The translations under genes were made by a program, and so were the position numbers. The notes under the pieces were generated by a model. That model saw nothing but the letters and a program-made list of their open reading frames with translations, made no database searches and was not told the origin of the DNA. A DNA stretch of 64,000 bases from Aphrocallistes beatrix. Taxonomy: Eukaryota > Porifera > Hexactinellida > Sceptrulophora > Aphrocallistidae. Every line of letters starts with the position of its first letter. The first letter of the stretch is position 1. The DNA lies in assembly GCA_963281255.1 (NCBI GenBank), contig OY725488.1, forward strand, positions 8,157,524 to 8,221,523, written 5' to 3'. Positions 1 to 12,800 of this stretch are shown here, piece after piece.

Positions 1-3000
1 TTAGATCTTCTTCTGAAATATTATGATCAAGATAATCCATCTTGGAGTGAAATAAAACATTTTATTTCATTTCTTAACAAACAGCTGATTGCTTGTGAAG
101 GAAATATTTATTGCCAATCTTTCAAATTGAATAAGAATTGGAGTGGATTCAAACAGTTTTTAGTGGACTGTATGGTTCTGATGTCAAAAGATTTCACAAC
201 TCCCTCACTCAGGAATTCATTACAGTCTCCGCCTCCAGATGCAGTTGCTGGATATGGCATAGACGAGAATAGGAAGTGGGGACAGAAAAACTATCCTAAC
301 ATTTTCATAAATGAAGACCTTCAGTCAATGACTTTCTTTGGAATATCAATCTCTCAAGATCTAAGTAAGTTAGATAATTTTGATTCAAACAAAATAATTG
401 CCAAAAAGGTTATTCCTAAACAGTTATACAACCTACTCAAAAAGAATGAAGTTGATTTAGAAGAAGATTTTCACAATTGGGATCGCCATAAGATGCTTTC
501 AATATTAGTGAATGTACTGGGTGTTCCATCTAATTCCTCAGATGCTCCTCCTGATCCAGATCCTAATTATGTACTGACTGTTGACAATGTTAAGAAAATA
601 CTGGCCATTCATATGCGCTTTCGTTCTAACATTCCTGTTATCTTAATGGGAGACACTGGATGTGGTAAAACGCGGTTGATTCAATTCATGTGTAAACTTC
701 AAGCGAGGAATCCTGATCTACACAACTTAGTTATTCTCAAGGTACATGGTGAAATCACAGAAAATGATATCAAAGACTCCTACAGAAATGCTTTAGAATT
801 AGCTGAACGGAATTCTTTGAAAAATATCGATACCATTCTTTTCTTTGATGAAGCAAACACAAGCTACTCGATTGGATTGATAAAAGAGATTCTTTGTGAC
901 AGAAGAGTTGATGGAGTGTCCATTCCAAATGGTTTACGACTACAGTTCGTAGTGGCTTGCAATCCTTATCAGAGACACTCAGACAAGATGTTAACCAAGC
1001 TCACTTCTGCTGGTCTCGGAATGCTAGCTTCCAATGATCAGGTGAGAGAACACTTCATGGATATCCCTCTGAGGGAGCTGGTATACAGGGTGCTTCCTCT
1101 CCCCAACAGCCTTCTGCCTCTGGTGTGGGATTTTGGAAACCTCACTCCTGAAATTGAAAAATCTTACATCTACAACATTGTTGTTACCAATCTGAAACAT
1201 TATACTTCTAAACAACTAGTATCATATAGTAGAGTTATTTCAGACACGTTATATCACTCCCAAATGTATATGAGAGAGAGGAGAGATGAATGTTCCTTCG
1301 TTAGTTTGCGAGATGTTGAGAGAACTGTTCGTGTTATGTTGTGGTTCTACCAATGGCTGCCAAATCTTCAGATCTCTAATATGACACTTGACCTAATAAC
1401 GTACAGTCTCATCTTAGCTTTAGCTGTGTGCTATCGAGCTAAACTGAGAGAGAGGAAGGAATTCGATGAATACGTAATATCTAATGTTGCACATCTTCGA
1501 AAACAGATAACTGAAATTTCCCTAATAACTAGAGAGATAGAAAAGTTTCAAGATGTTGTAGTCAGCATGATGAATATTGGAGAACACATTGCTATAAATA
1601 GATCACTGAAGGAGAACTTATTCATGATGTTCGTGTGCATTCAGTTGAAAATTCCTTTGTTCATCATTGGTAAACCTGGAACTTCCAAGTCATTAGCCAA
1701 GTATATCATCAGTCATTCGATGAATGGTGATCTCAACATTCACGGGAAGAAGGTTGCTGGTATTCAGTTCACAGAATGTTACATGGAATCTTATCAATGC
1801 AGTCAGCTGACTACTTCAGAAGAGATCAGGTCTCTATTCAGGAAGTGTACGACTATTCAAGCTCAGAATGATCCTTCTTGTGTGGCATGTGTCGTGTTAG
1901 ATGAAGTGGGACTAGCAGAAGATTCCCCAAACTTACCTCTGAAGATCCTGCACTCCCTCCTTGGAGATGGAATGGATTCAGAGGGTCAGGGACCAGGTGT
2001 CGCCTTTATCGGTCTTTCAAATTGGGCGCTCGATCCCGCCAAGATGAATCGGGGCATCATGCTGCATCTGGAAGATCCAACTGCTGAAGAATTAGTTAAC
2101 ACTGCACACTCCATCATCAAACCTTGTGGAGAGAAACATGATAGTTTTTCACAGACACTCAGTCCTTACATTAAGAGTTTGGCTGAAGGATATTTGAGAT
2201 TAGTAGGAATGCCATTATTGAAGAATAGACATTCAAAAGATTATTTTGGACTCCGTGATTTCTATCATCTCATAAAAATGTTATACTTCCTCTCTAGAAA
2301 GTTTAATGTACTTAACAAACGGATGGTAGTTTATGCGATTAAGAAAAATTTCAATGGAATTACTGACATTGATGTAATTGTGATATTCAACCAATACCTG
2401 AATATTTCAGATTCTGAAGATGATATTGGACCATTATCTGATCCTCTCTCCTTAATAACTTCTTCTTTAAAGTCCAAATCTCATGAAGATCCATACTTGA
2501 GATCTAGGTACCTTCTCCTCTTGACAGACGGTTACGTAGCACTGGACATCTTGTTTAACTCGCATATTCTGAATGAAGACACTAAAGTGATGTTTGGGAG
2601 CAGCTTTCCTCTTGACCAGGAGTACTTCAGCATATGTCACAATCTGAACAGGATCAAGATATTCATGGAGACAGGGAAGACAGTGGTTCTGACGAATCTA
2701 TCCAATGTCTATGAAAGCCTTTACGAGATGCTTAACCAGTTTTACGTGGAATTGTTCGGGAGGAGTTGGGTGAATATCGGGATTCGATCTCGTCGCATTA
2801 AGTGTGCAGTGCACCCTGACTTTCGACTGATAGTGATCGCTGACAAAAGCACAGTTTTCGAGAAGTTCCCTCCTCCTTTAATCAACAGACTGGAAAAGCA
2901 TATCTTGACCATTTCTACCATAATTGAGGACGATGTAGTGATGACTAATATCGTTTCCAAATTAACGGAATGGCTCCAGCGTTTCAATACAGTTCACATT

Positions 3001-3882
3001 AATGTACAGAATGACACACTTCCTTTTATGGTCTACTCTACAATTAATAAGTTAGGGTTGAAAGGGAGAGAGTTGGAATGGGAAGAACATATTTTGAAGG
3101 TTGTAAAATTTGAACTCCTGAAGATAGTTACTCCCATTTCCATTCTTCGATTATCGAAGTCAGATTTAACTCAAGAGGCATCCGAAATTTATGAGAATTA
3201 CTGTAAGATTAAACATCATAGTCTCGTCGATTATTTCCATGAACTATCCAAAAATAGACAAAATTTCAATGGACATATGCGAAATATTTCTCTCAAAATC
3301 GGAAACAAATTGAGTAGTTCTGAGAGCAATTTCGTTCCTCAGTCGAAATTTGACTCTAAAGCTTGTGAAGAAATTCCACTTCTATCCTTTGTTACGACTC
3401 ACTCAATTCTTCTTACAGAAACTGACATCTCAGAAATAGCCAACAATCTAACCGCACATTTTGAATTGAAGCCCAATATCTCCCTTATAAATCTGTCTCA
3501 GTTCCGAGCAGAGAAAGAATTTATATTTTCTATCAACCAGAATATCTCAATTAAATTGAAAAAGAATGAGAAGAAGATCATCATTATTCAGTGTGAAGAG
3601 AATAGTAAAAATTCAGATCTTATTTCGTGTGCTAAATATAGATTAGTTGAAATTATCAATGAAAATAATTCTCGTTTAAATTCGAACTTTTTTTAAATTT
3701 TGATCATCAAATTGGTACTGACAGAACCTGGTTCTGGTTGTTCTAGTTTCTGTGGTGAGCCTTGGGACAGTGTGTATATTGATGAACTCAGAAAATCTTA
3801 TCATTATCTACTTCCTCCATTTGATCAAATCACTCAACTCTCTGTTGCTCAAATATTTGACTATCACTATCAAGATATTCCG
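1..3882 (+). CDS. RNF213: Copy A exon: AAA motor core of RNF213-like protein
   Basis: The reading frame is open from base 1 and continues left of the window. It encodes the dynein-like AAA core: the first Walker A GDTGCGKT at 649-672, Walker B DTILFFDEAN shortly after (about 829-858), the second Walker A GKPGTSKS at 1669-1692, and Walker B VVLDEVGLAEDS near 1890-1925. These correspond to the two ATP-binding units (AAA3 and AAA4) of vertebrate RNF213. Later segments with SRYLLLLTDGYVALDIL and FPPPLINRLEKH match conserved AAA5/6 positions. The frame meets TAA at 3694-3696 and then continues as ILIIKLVLTEPGSGC to a donor at 3883 (ccg|gtttgt). The 295 nt 2478-2772 are identical to copy B 29483-29777. 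Confidence 0.9.
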
Positions 3883-6800
3883 GTTTGTTATCCTATTCTA
3901 CTAAATCTAACAATTAATTTTTGATTTTTAATTTTTAATTAACGATTTCATTCATTAAATAGAACCTGACATCTACCTCTTCACATGGAGACAAATATTA
4001 CTTTAAGAATCAGAGACTACTCCGCTGTGTGCAGAAAGCTGTTTCCAGATTATATGATCCTTCTGAGAGTTCTAACGAGAGAAGTGCTCAAAGGATTTCT
4101 AGGCTTCGACAATTTCTATCTCATCAAGGTAATGCTCAATATACGTACATGCATATATACACATTCTATTTTTTAATTGAGTTGCACTATCGGTCTGTCG
4201 ACCGAGATTTGAATTATTAACCTTTTTCATGCCTTATCAAAGTTTCGAATTAATGAGATTATTATTTATCTAGAATTAGCTGGCCTAACGTGTGATAAGA
4301 TTTCCAATCTCTTGAGTCAGATCACCTCTACAAAGTACAGTGCAGAATGGGCCTACATCAAAGCTCTAGAACCTGACTGCTCCACCTGCTGTGTTAATTT
4401 CATGAAGACTTTGTCTTTATATATTGATGATCTCATCGTACCACTGCTGGGAGGTATCTTGGCTATCCTTGACACTCACAGCAATTTGGATTTACCATTT
4501 CAAAAAGAAGAAAATATTAAAGAACTCTGGGGAATGTTTTATCGAGATGAGAATATAATCAATTTGAGTTCTTTGATTACAGAACGATCTTTGAATTCTC
4601 GCCACTCAATTCTAAATCACTCTAAGAAGATAAAACTGGTCAAAAACTGTTTTCCCTTTTTTCAGATTATATACCAGCAGGTCAACCATCTTTTTCATCA
4701 AATGTGCACAAATATCGGTAAGTTGATTGATTTCTAAAATTTAGCGGTAGAAGAAAGTCGAACTAATACATGATCTGCCTTAAATCATTAACCAAGCACA
4801 ATAGAGCTTAGGAATGTATTACCAGCCTATATAAATATGGTGTCAAAGTATCCATATCCGTTGTTAAAATTTAGATTAGTCACCATGTGATTGCGCAATA
4901 GGTTATATTTATGACAAATTTAGTGAGTTTCTAATGCGGTTTAAGGGCACTTCTAAGTGTTTTTATTATAAATTTTTAGCATAGAACTGAGATGTGACTG
5001 GGTTAAGGGTAATTTCCTAAGCTCTTGTGCTTGGTTAATGATTTAAGGCAGATCAGGGATTAGTTCAACCATCTTCTACCGCATCCCTAGTCCAAAATCC
5101 AAGTTACTGCGAGACCTTATATGCAGTAGGCTATGGTGGGGCTTTTTTTACTCTTGATTTTATTGCTTGTTGTCTCTATAGTAATTAATGAGACCTTTGA
5201 GAGGTTTGAAGATAATTTCAATCAATCATCAATCGGTAGAGCAGTGTCTACAGTGAATGACAAGAATACTAACAACTCTCTTTCTATTCAAGAAGCATAC
5301 CTATGGGACTTTTCTAAATATCACATGTCATCTGTGGATATCCAATTATTTCGAGTAATTTTAATAAATATATTCAGTTTTTTTTTTGTAATTTTAATTC
5401 GAATTTTGAAAACGTTTAATATTTCATTTACACTTCTAGACTATATACATCATGTTATCTGTTGCTGCTTCTAAACACAGGAGAACGAGAATGGATGAGG
5501 GTGTAGCAGAAGACTATGCACACCCTGATAAGCTACCAGAAGTAACGATTCCTAGTATACACATAGCTTATCATCTGATACGGAGAAGAATTGTATTTGT
5601 TAATGAAGCGTTCAGTCTCGGGATTCAGCTCCCTCATGAACATGTTATTAATCTTGGAGAATGGTACCAAAATCCGAAAACTTTTTTTGAGTTGAGAAAT
5701 ATTGATAATATGATCTTTGAAATCGCTATTGAAAAATGTTTAGAAGTGCAACATTTGAAGCAACATAGATCTCCTAAAGAATTTAAAAGAAATGTTGTAC
5801 AGTATCATAATTTTGTTGATATTGTTTCGAATTACAGCAGTTTGATAGAACAAAATTGGAATCTATTCCAGAATGACTTTAGTGATAATATGGATTCTCT
5901 GAGGTAAATCTAATGATATATTTGTTCCTTTTACAACCGCTCTATAAGGCATTTATATCCTTTACTCTAGTATATGTGGTAACGTTTATGCGTATATTAA
6001 AACGCTTGGACTTCTGTTTGTTGTTTTGTTCGAATTGAACAATATATACATAAAGGTAAACCTCTCGAACGGCGAGGGATTCCTGATTAACTGAAGCTAC
6101 ACAATGGTCTATCGATCGATATTTTAGGTTTTATACATCTAAATGTTTTAATTCATTATTTAATCGTATTCCTTTATTAGATTTTGTCGTTATTTACCTT
6201 TGTTTAGGTCAAAGTGGGAAGGTACTAAATGCCTGGCAATATTTTTTACTCACTTTTTTGACGAAAAATTGCTTGAAGACGAAATCAGTTTGAAGCTGAA
6301 ATCAACGGTTATCTTACAAGAAGCGCTTAACAGAATTTATAAAGTAATCACACGTACTTGTACCTATATTTTCACTCAATGAATGTTGAACTTCATACAT
6401 ATAGATTTTTAGGCTATATGTTTTAAATATATCTATTTCAGATAGTAACTCAGGAGGGTGTCAATTTCAAATCTTTATATGCAGTCAAAGCTATCTTAGA
6501 CACACTGAGAATATTCACGTGAGTAACTTTTTCGATGTCAATGTCATGCATATCTACAATATAATAAAAAGTATTGATATAATTTTATTATGATTGCAAG
6601 CGCTGTACGCACTTGCGTAGTGTTGCCAGCGAATACTTCGTGTCCGCAAGTCGCCCTATGGGCACACAGGAATTGACGAATTCAGAAGCCCAGGGCCGTA
6701 CCAGTAATGCAAACTGGCAGAATTTTCCAGACCTGGTCTTTTGACCAGATTCTGACCAGGTTGTGATCAAGTCAACCGGTAATATTGAAATAAAGGTGCA

Positions 6801-9800
6801 CTGAGTCCATCTATATATTATCCTAACAAAAGTAGATTATTTTGATTTAATATATATTCCTTCTCTCTATTTGTTTGTGAAATATATTCAGTGTATTTTA
6901 CAAAATTATGATGTATTAATAATACGAGAATGTTTTGACTCACGCTACCTCAAAACTCCTTAATGGGAAAAGCCATGACTCATGGGGGATGCTGATAAAA
7001 TTGGCTCGCGTGGACATGGAGGCCCCTACGGGTGCCAAATGTTGGTTGCTTTACTAATCCATTTTAAATTTGCATACTTTATGAATTCCTCCCGAATAAA
7101 TCCTGGATTCGCCCCTGATCTTAATCTCAAATTGAACACTTCTTCCAAATAGCGATGTATAAGCGTACTATTGCTTTTTCCAATCAAAGTTATGATTCAT
7201 CCTTTCCGCTCCTCATCAAATGCGCCTGGACTCCCGTTTCGCTCCCTAAACATAAACCCTCACTAACCCAGGAATGCGGAGGCACATTTCCATTCATAGG
7301 TGTAATTGAGGGTTGCTATGTATTACTGGCAACCTCAAACGAGAAGTGCTAGCTACGCCTTAGCTCCCATACCGCATGTGCCTCTGTGGCGATTTTTTCA
7401 CATATTTCATCCATACTGTAAAAAATATTGAGTGCGCCATTGTCCTAGACTCCTAGTGTAGTATAACGTCTATGCTTAAATAGTGCAATAACATATGGGC
7501 TACTATTGGTGGACTGATACATATATATTTTCTCTACTCATTTTGTATTCTTAGATCGGTTAAAACAGAAGATGTCATCCACGTGTGTAATCTTAAAAAT
7601 CAGAGTAAAGAACTGTCTTCTATCCTCTTCGAAACTTGCAGGTTCGTATTTGCTAGATTTCTAGAGAACTCGTTATTTCATTACTTTCAATCTATTAATT
7701 CGTAATGTTGCAAAAATTTGTAGTTGCCAGCTTAAGATGTTGGATTTCTTCCAAGATCTTTCTTCCCGGTTCTTCTTGCAGATGCTTTTGAATATCACTT
7801 TTTCAAATGGACTCACCTCAATTCGAGAAGATCTCAGAAATTTTCTGATTGAATTTTTGATTAAAAATCAAATTCCAAAAAAACAGGGGACAGATACACT
7901 AGCCCCTCTTTATCTATTCAAAGACAAAGAAATGAATCCTTCTCCAGCTCTTCGTTGTATTCTTTTAGAAGTTCTATTGAGAGACAGGTAGGAATCCTTA
8001 TCAATTCAGATATTTTATTTTCTTCTTTAGGGGAGATAGAGCTGTAGTTTTAGAGATATACTTTTAAAATAGAATTAATCTTCTGTGGCGGACGAATCGA
8101 TCAAACCGGTCAGGGCATGGTCTGACCACTTTTATAATACTCTCTTCATATCTATATTTCATCTGAATTCATGTGAATGAACTAATTTTTATAATTTTAG
8201 AAATGAATCGATCCAGAACAAAATCAAGAAAAACTTAAACGCGAACTGCTTGATGTTAGGACAAGAAGAGCGCACTTATGGAGACAATCTGGCATGGATA
8301 TATCTTCAAAGTTTAGAGGTAATCTTATTACACTCTTGTTTTTGTTTTGAGTTGGAAAGTTATTTAAGTGTCGAATGATGGTGAATCTAGAAAATATTTG
8401 AAATTTCAGCAGTGGAACCTGCCTCTCCTAGGAAAAAAAAAATTTACACCTTGATTTACATATTTTTGCATATTTTATATAATTTTAACCAGATGATAGA
8501 TCTGTATCAGGTTTGGGGTGTAGATCCGAATATAATAACTAATAATGTGATAGGAGAGTCGACTAATGCGAACACAGTGTTCTCGCAAGCCTCACAACAC
8601 AAGCTAGCGAAGGCTGCAGGCATTTGACGAAAAACTATTAACAATTCCTCCCAAATGATTAGTGATTCTGAATACTTGTGAATATCGTAATAGCATTTCA
8701 ATATTATTCAGAATTTAAAATCTAAGAGACAGGTATCCGTTAGGGAATAATGATTTCTGAATAAATTTAAGGGGGATTACGGAACACTGATAAGATAGAA
8801 TTGTAAAAGCTTGCCTACATCCAAGATTTTCCTCACGAACTGATAAGATTAGACATTATTTACATGTATGTTAACATAAGTATGCTTAAATTGCGACTGT
8901 GCATTTTATTACAGTACATCCTCGCTATCTGAACACTTCATTCTTACAATCCGAACACCCAAAATAAAATCTTCTTCGCCTCTATGCTTTGGATCAACAA
9001 TAATCTTAGATCTTTCAATAACTGAAACTTCGTTAAAAAGCAATAATAACAAAATAATATCCTTAATATTCTAACCAATACAAGTTTATTATAGTTAATA
9101 CCCATTGAATTAGTGTTATTTCACTGATCGGATTCACTAATCTGAACGATTTTTTCGATCATTGGCACAGAGTTGGCGGATTAGCGAGGGTATACTGTAC
9201 TTGATTACTCATGTTCACATATTATTTGCAGTATATATTGTATATTCAAATTTATCATTATATAACTCTGTATTTACCACAGGATTCGTATCATCACAAC
9301 CTTTCAAAAAACAAAGAGAATATTAGTAATGCTTTATCGAAATTTGACACTTTACTCTGTCCCATCTCATCCTCGAAAGCTTTCACTTATGAAATCATCG
9401 AATCAGTAGCTGCAATACGCTTTGCTATACACTGGATTGTAAAATGGAAAACTGCCTTCCATTTACGAAGAAAGTACCTTAGGAGTCAGAAAGGAGGTTT
9501 TGTGTCAGAGAACATTTCTCAGAATCAAGACATTCCAGTAGATAACGAAGAATTGAAAGAATTGATTGAGAGTCTTAAAGGAATTATAAAAAAAGATCCA
9601 GATATCCAACTATTCTTATCAAAGACGTTTTACTTTCATGTTGGTTATGGTGAAATGGTGAAATACAAGAAATATGATAATATGGAGTGCTTTTTTCCGA
9701 AAAATTACAATGCTATCCAAGAAACAGAGGTTAGTAAATTTATAAATCCATTTTTGGGGCTAGTGCACCGTCAAGTCTAGCTAAATGTTATATGATGGTA

Positions 9801-12800
9801 GTGACATAACACTGCATGTTGTCATCGTTTTATACAAGAAGATGTCGCTAAGATTTTAATTGAATTTGAATGAATGACTCAAACCCTTATTTGTCGTAAG
9901 ATGCCAGTATTGCAAGCAATTTTTAAAACGAATATTTTCAATATTTAATTAGTAAATGATTGGAATTTTCACAGAATTTCCAATTATTCGGGGTAAAAAA
10001 TAACTCTTAATGATTTGTTGCAAACGTTAAATTTAAGTCTCTCGTTAAAATTACTTCTGAAGTGCTTCAAATTTACTTTGTAAGATCGTTATAAAAATCA
10101 ATCATTTTGAATTCTTTTTCAATTATTTTTGCCTTGAATCGATTGATTTCAAAATTGAAATCCCTGAAAAATTGCCTTCAGTATGCGATTAATTAATCAT
10201 TTGATTAGGTTGATTTGATCTGTGATCCCAGCCTGATGGGGTTAACTGAAAATTTATGGGGTTAGCGTCCCATCTAGTTTTTTGCTAGTGCCGCTACTAA
10301 ATTTCACATGCTATTTTGAAAGAATTTGACTTTCTGGGAAACGCGTAGAGGCAATGTTCGATACAGTGCTAAAAAATATTTACTCTAGCATACTGATCTT
10401 TTTCGTAATCTAGCTTTATGGAAAATAAATATGAATTATTAGTTAGGTGTTCCACTAAAAATAAAGTTTAGTGTCTTCATTTTTAGAAGTGTTATCTTGA
10501 TCTATTCTATGGCATTGATGCTACATACATGACAATAAAGGAGTTAATCAGAACAAGCTCTACTAAAACACTGAATCGATCAACTCAGAAGAAGGTTCCT
10601 TTTTCTCAATTGTATTTTCTTGCTTTATTTATTGTTTTTCATCTACAAACACGATTCGCGCAGTTGTGCTGCGCGGCTAGCAAACACTTCGTATCCACAT
10701 GAAGTGCTCTGTGGGAGCTTATTGATGTATATCTATATATATATACACTGCCTGAACAAAAGTATTCGTACACCCCTTAATTCCCCACACAAATAGTTAT
10801 AATACTGATTTATTTAGCGAGTCAAGGTATTTAATTGGTGAGAGATACAATTAATTTGACTTCAAATTCGAATTCTCCATATTCAAATTACCCACTTTAT
10901 AAGTTTTTACCTTAATTACTCTTCTTCAAGATTAAGTATTTTCAGCATTTGCTTTCCTATGCCACATGTCGCGAGTGATTACCATTGTATATGATGACAT
11001 TGGTGGTATGAGGTGGCACAATTTAAAAATTTTTAACCTTGTGGGAGTGTAAACATGTTGAACGATTAAAAAGTGAATAATTCGAATATGGAGAATTCGA
11101 ATTTGAATTTAAATTAAGCTTATCTCTTACCAAATAAATCAGTATTATAACTATTTGTATGGGGAATTATGGGGTGTACGAATACTTTTGTTCAGGCAGT
11201 GTATATTGTATATCTATATATATATATATACAGTCGACTCCGCTTAATAGGGTCACTGTTTAATTGGGTCAACCGCTTAATCGGGCCACTTTTGGCAGGA
11301 CCGGAATAGCTATGACACATAGAAGCTAATACAAAATATTTTCGGTTAATAGGGTTCTCCGCTTAATTGGGTCAAAATGTCCTCTGACCGATGTGACCCT
11401 ATTAAGCGGAGTCGACTATATATATATATATAGATAACGAATTGATTGAGAAACTTCCTGGCACATAAAGCTGATTTTTGGCATGTAGATGTCTTTTGGT
11501 TATGGATCCACTAAGTTCTGATCTCAGACGAAAATGTAGATGCTCATCTTGGAAATATGGCATCCTTGTCACCTTTTTTATGATTAGAAATTTCATTTTT
11601 TCAACTATAACGCAGCCATTTTAGGTGGTAGAAGGCTAAAATTTAATAGAATGTGTATATTAATATCCTTCACATATGACACAACTATCATCAAAAAATG
11701 TTGACTCGTCATTCTGTTATGATGTCATCATTTCGCATCAAGAATTGAAAAATTGACAGATTTGGTGATTTTCGAGTGATATCGATTATTACAGTAAGTC
11801 AGACGTATTTAGAGATGTTATCTACTTTATAATTAACCAGTGTGAGCTAGGCGACCAAAGGACGCCTCTGGCGGACACTTTTGTCCATATAAATTTAACA
11901 TAACAAGCGAGCGAAGTGCGCTTGTTATGTTAAATTTATAATAAACAGAAGGTAATTATGAAATCATAACCTAAGCATTTCATGAGTTTTATACCTAAGA
12001 ATTTTATAGATGGGTGACAAGAGATTCCAACAAAACATCATATTCGCTATCTTTAGTGAGTTTGTACCTTGTCACCTGGGATCTTCAATTCGAGAACAAT
12101 CTTCAGAGAAAGTAAGGGTATGATTAGGAATCTACTAGTATATAAGTCTATCCTAGAAATTAATTCTCTTCTTACATTAAATTGTTTTTGGATAAACGAA
12201 GTTTGCAGTTCAAAAAAGACGGAGCGTGTTTGGCAATATGGAAACTATTGCTTTAAAGTACAGTCAGGGTCGCTTATTATGAACGCCTTGGGAATTTGTT
12301 CATAATAGAGAGACTTATTAAGCGAACTTGACCTAATACAACTCCTATGGAACCTATTGAATTGGGACCAGAGAGTTTGTTCACAATTAACGAATGTTCA
12401 TATTAAGTGGGTTCATAATAAGCGAACTTGACTGTACAATTACTCTATATTTACTAAAAAATTCTAAATTTTTACAAAAAAAGTGCAGTTCTGAACCTTA
12501 AATTATGTACCAAATTTGGTAGAGATAAGACGGTTTGGTTTTTGCAGGATTGTGCATACTGACGGACGTGGGACACCTCCATGCCATTTACCAATATAGT
12601 TTACTTTTTTTAGGAAAAGCAATTGAAGGAATGTATCTACAATATTCTCCCTAAAGAACCCATTAACTTACAAACATTAGCTACTGACATTTTGGAGAAT
12701 AAACTCTTCAACTTACCTCAGTTAAGGATATCACCAGACACACATTTAAATACAGTTTTCATAGCAGGTGTATTGTGTCACATCGGTGTATTTCTGCAGC

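Noticed and set aside
1024..1215. Minus-strand open frames inside the AAA exons (also 2742-2987, 27026-27259, 29457-29992)
   Set aside because: Shadows of the conserved plus-strand frame; the same shadow appears in both copies for that reason.
5133..5474. 113-codon frame with a hydrophobic start (MVGLFLLLILLLVVSIVINE) considered as a signal peptide and alternative gene start
   Set aside because: The hydrophobic part comes from the end of the inserted foldback plus the polypyrimidine tract; the exon begins at 5182, as shown by copy B.
7155..7352. 65-codon open frame in the copy A intron at the RING position, considered as a candidate RING exon
   Set aside because: Only scattered cysteines, no C3HC4 or C-x2-C spacing, no counterpart in copy B, and no fitting splice sites.
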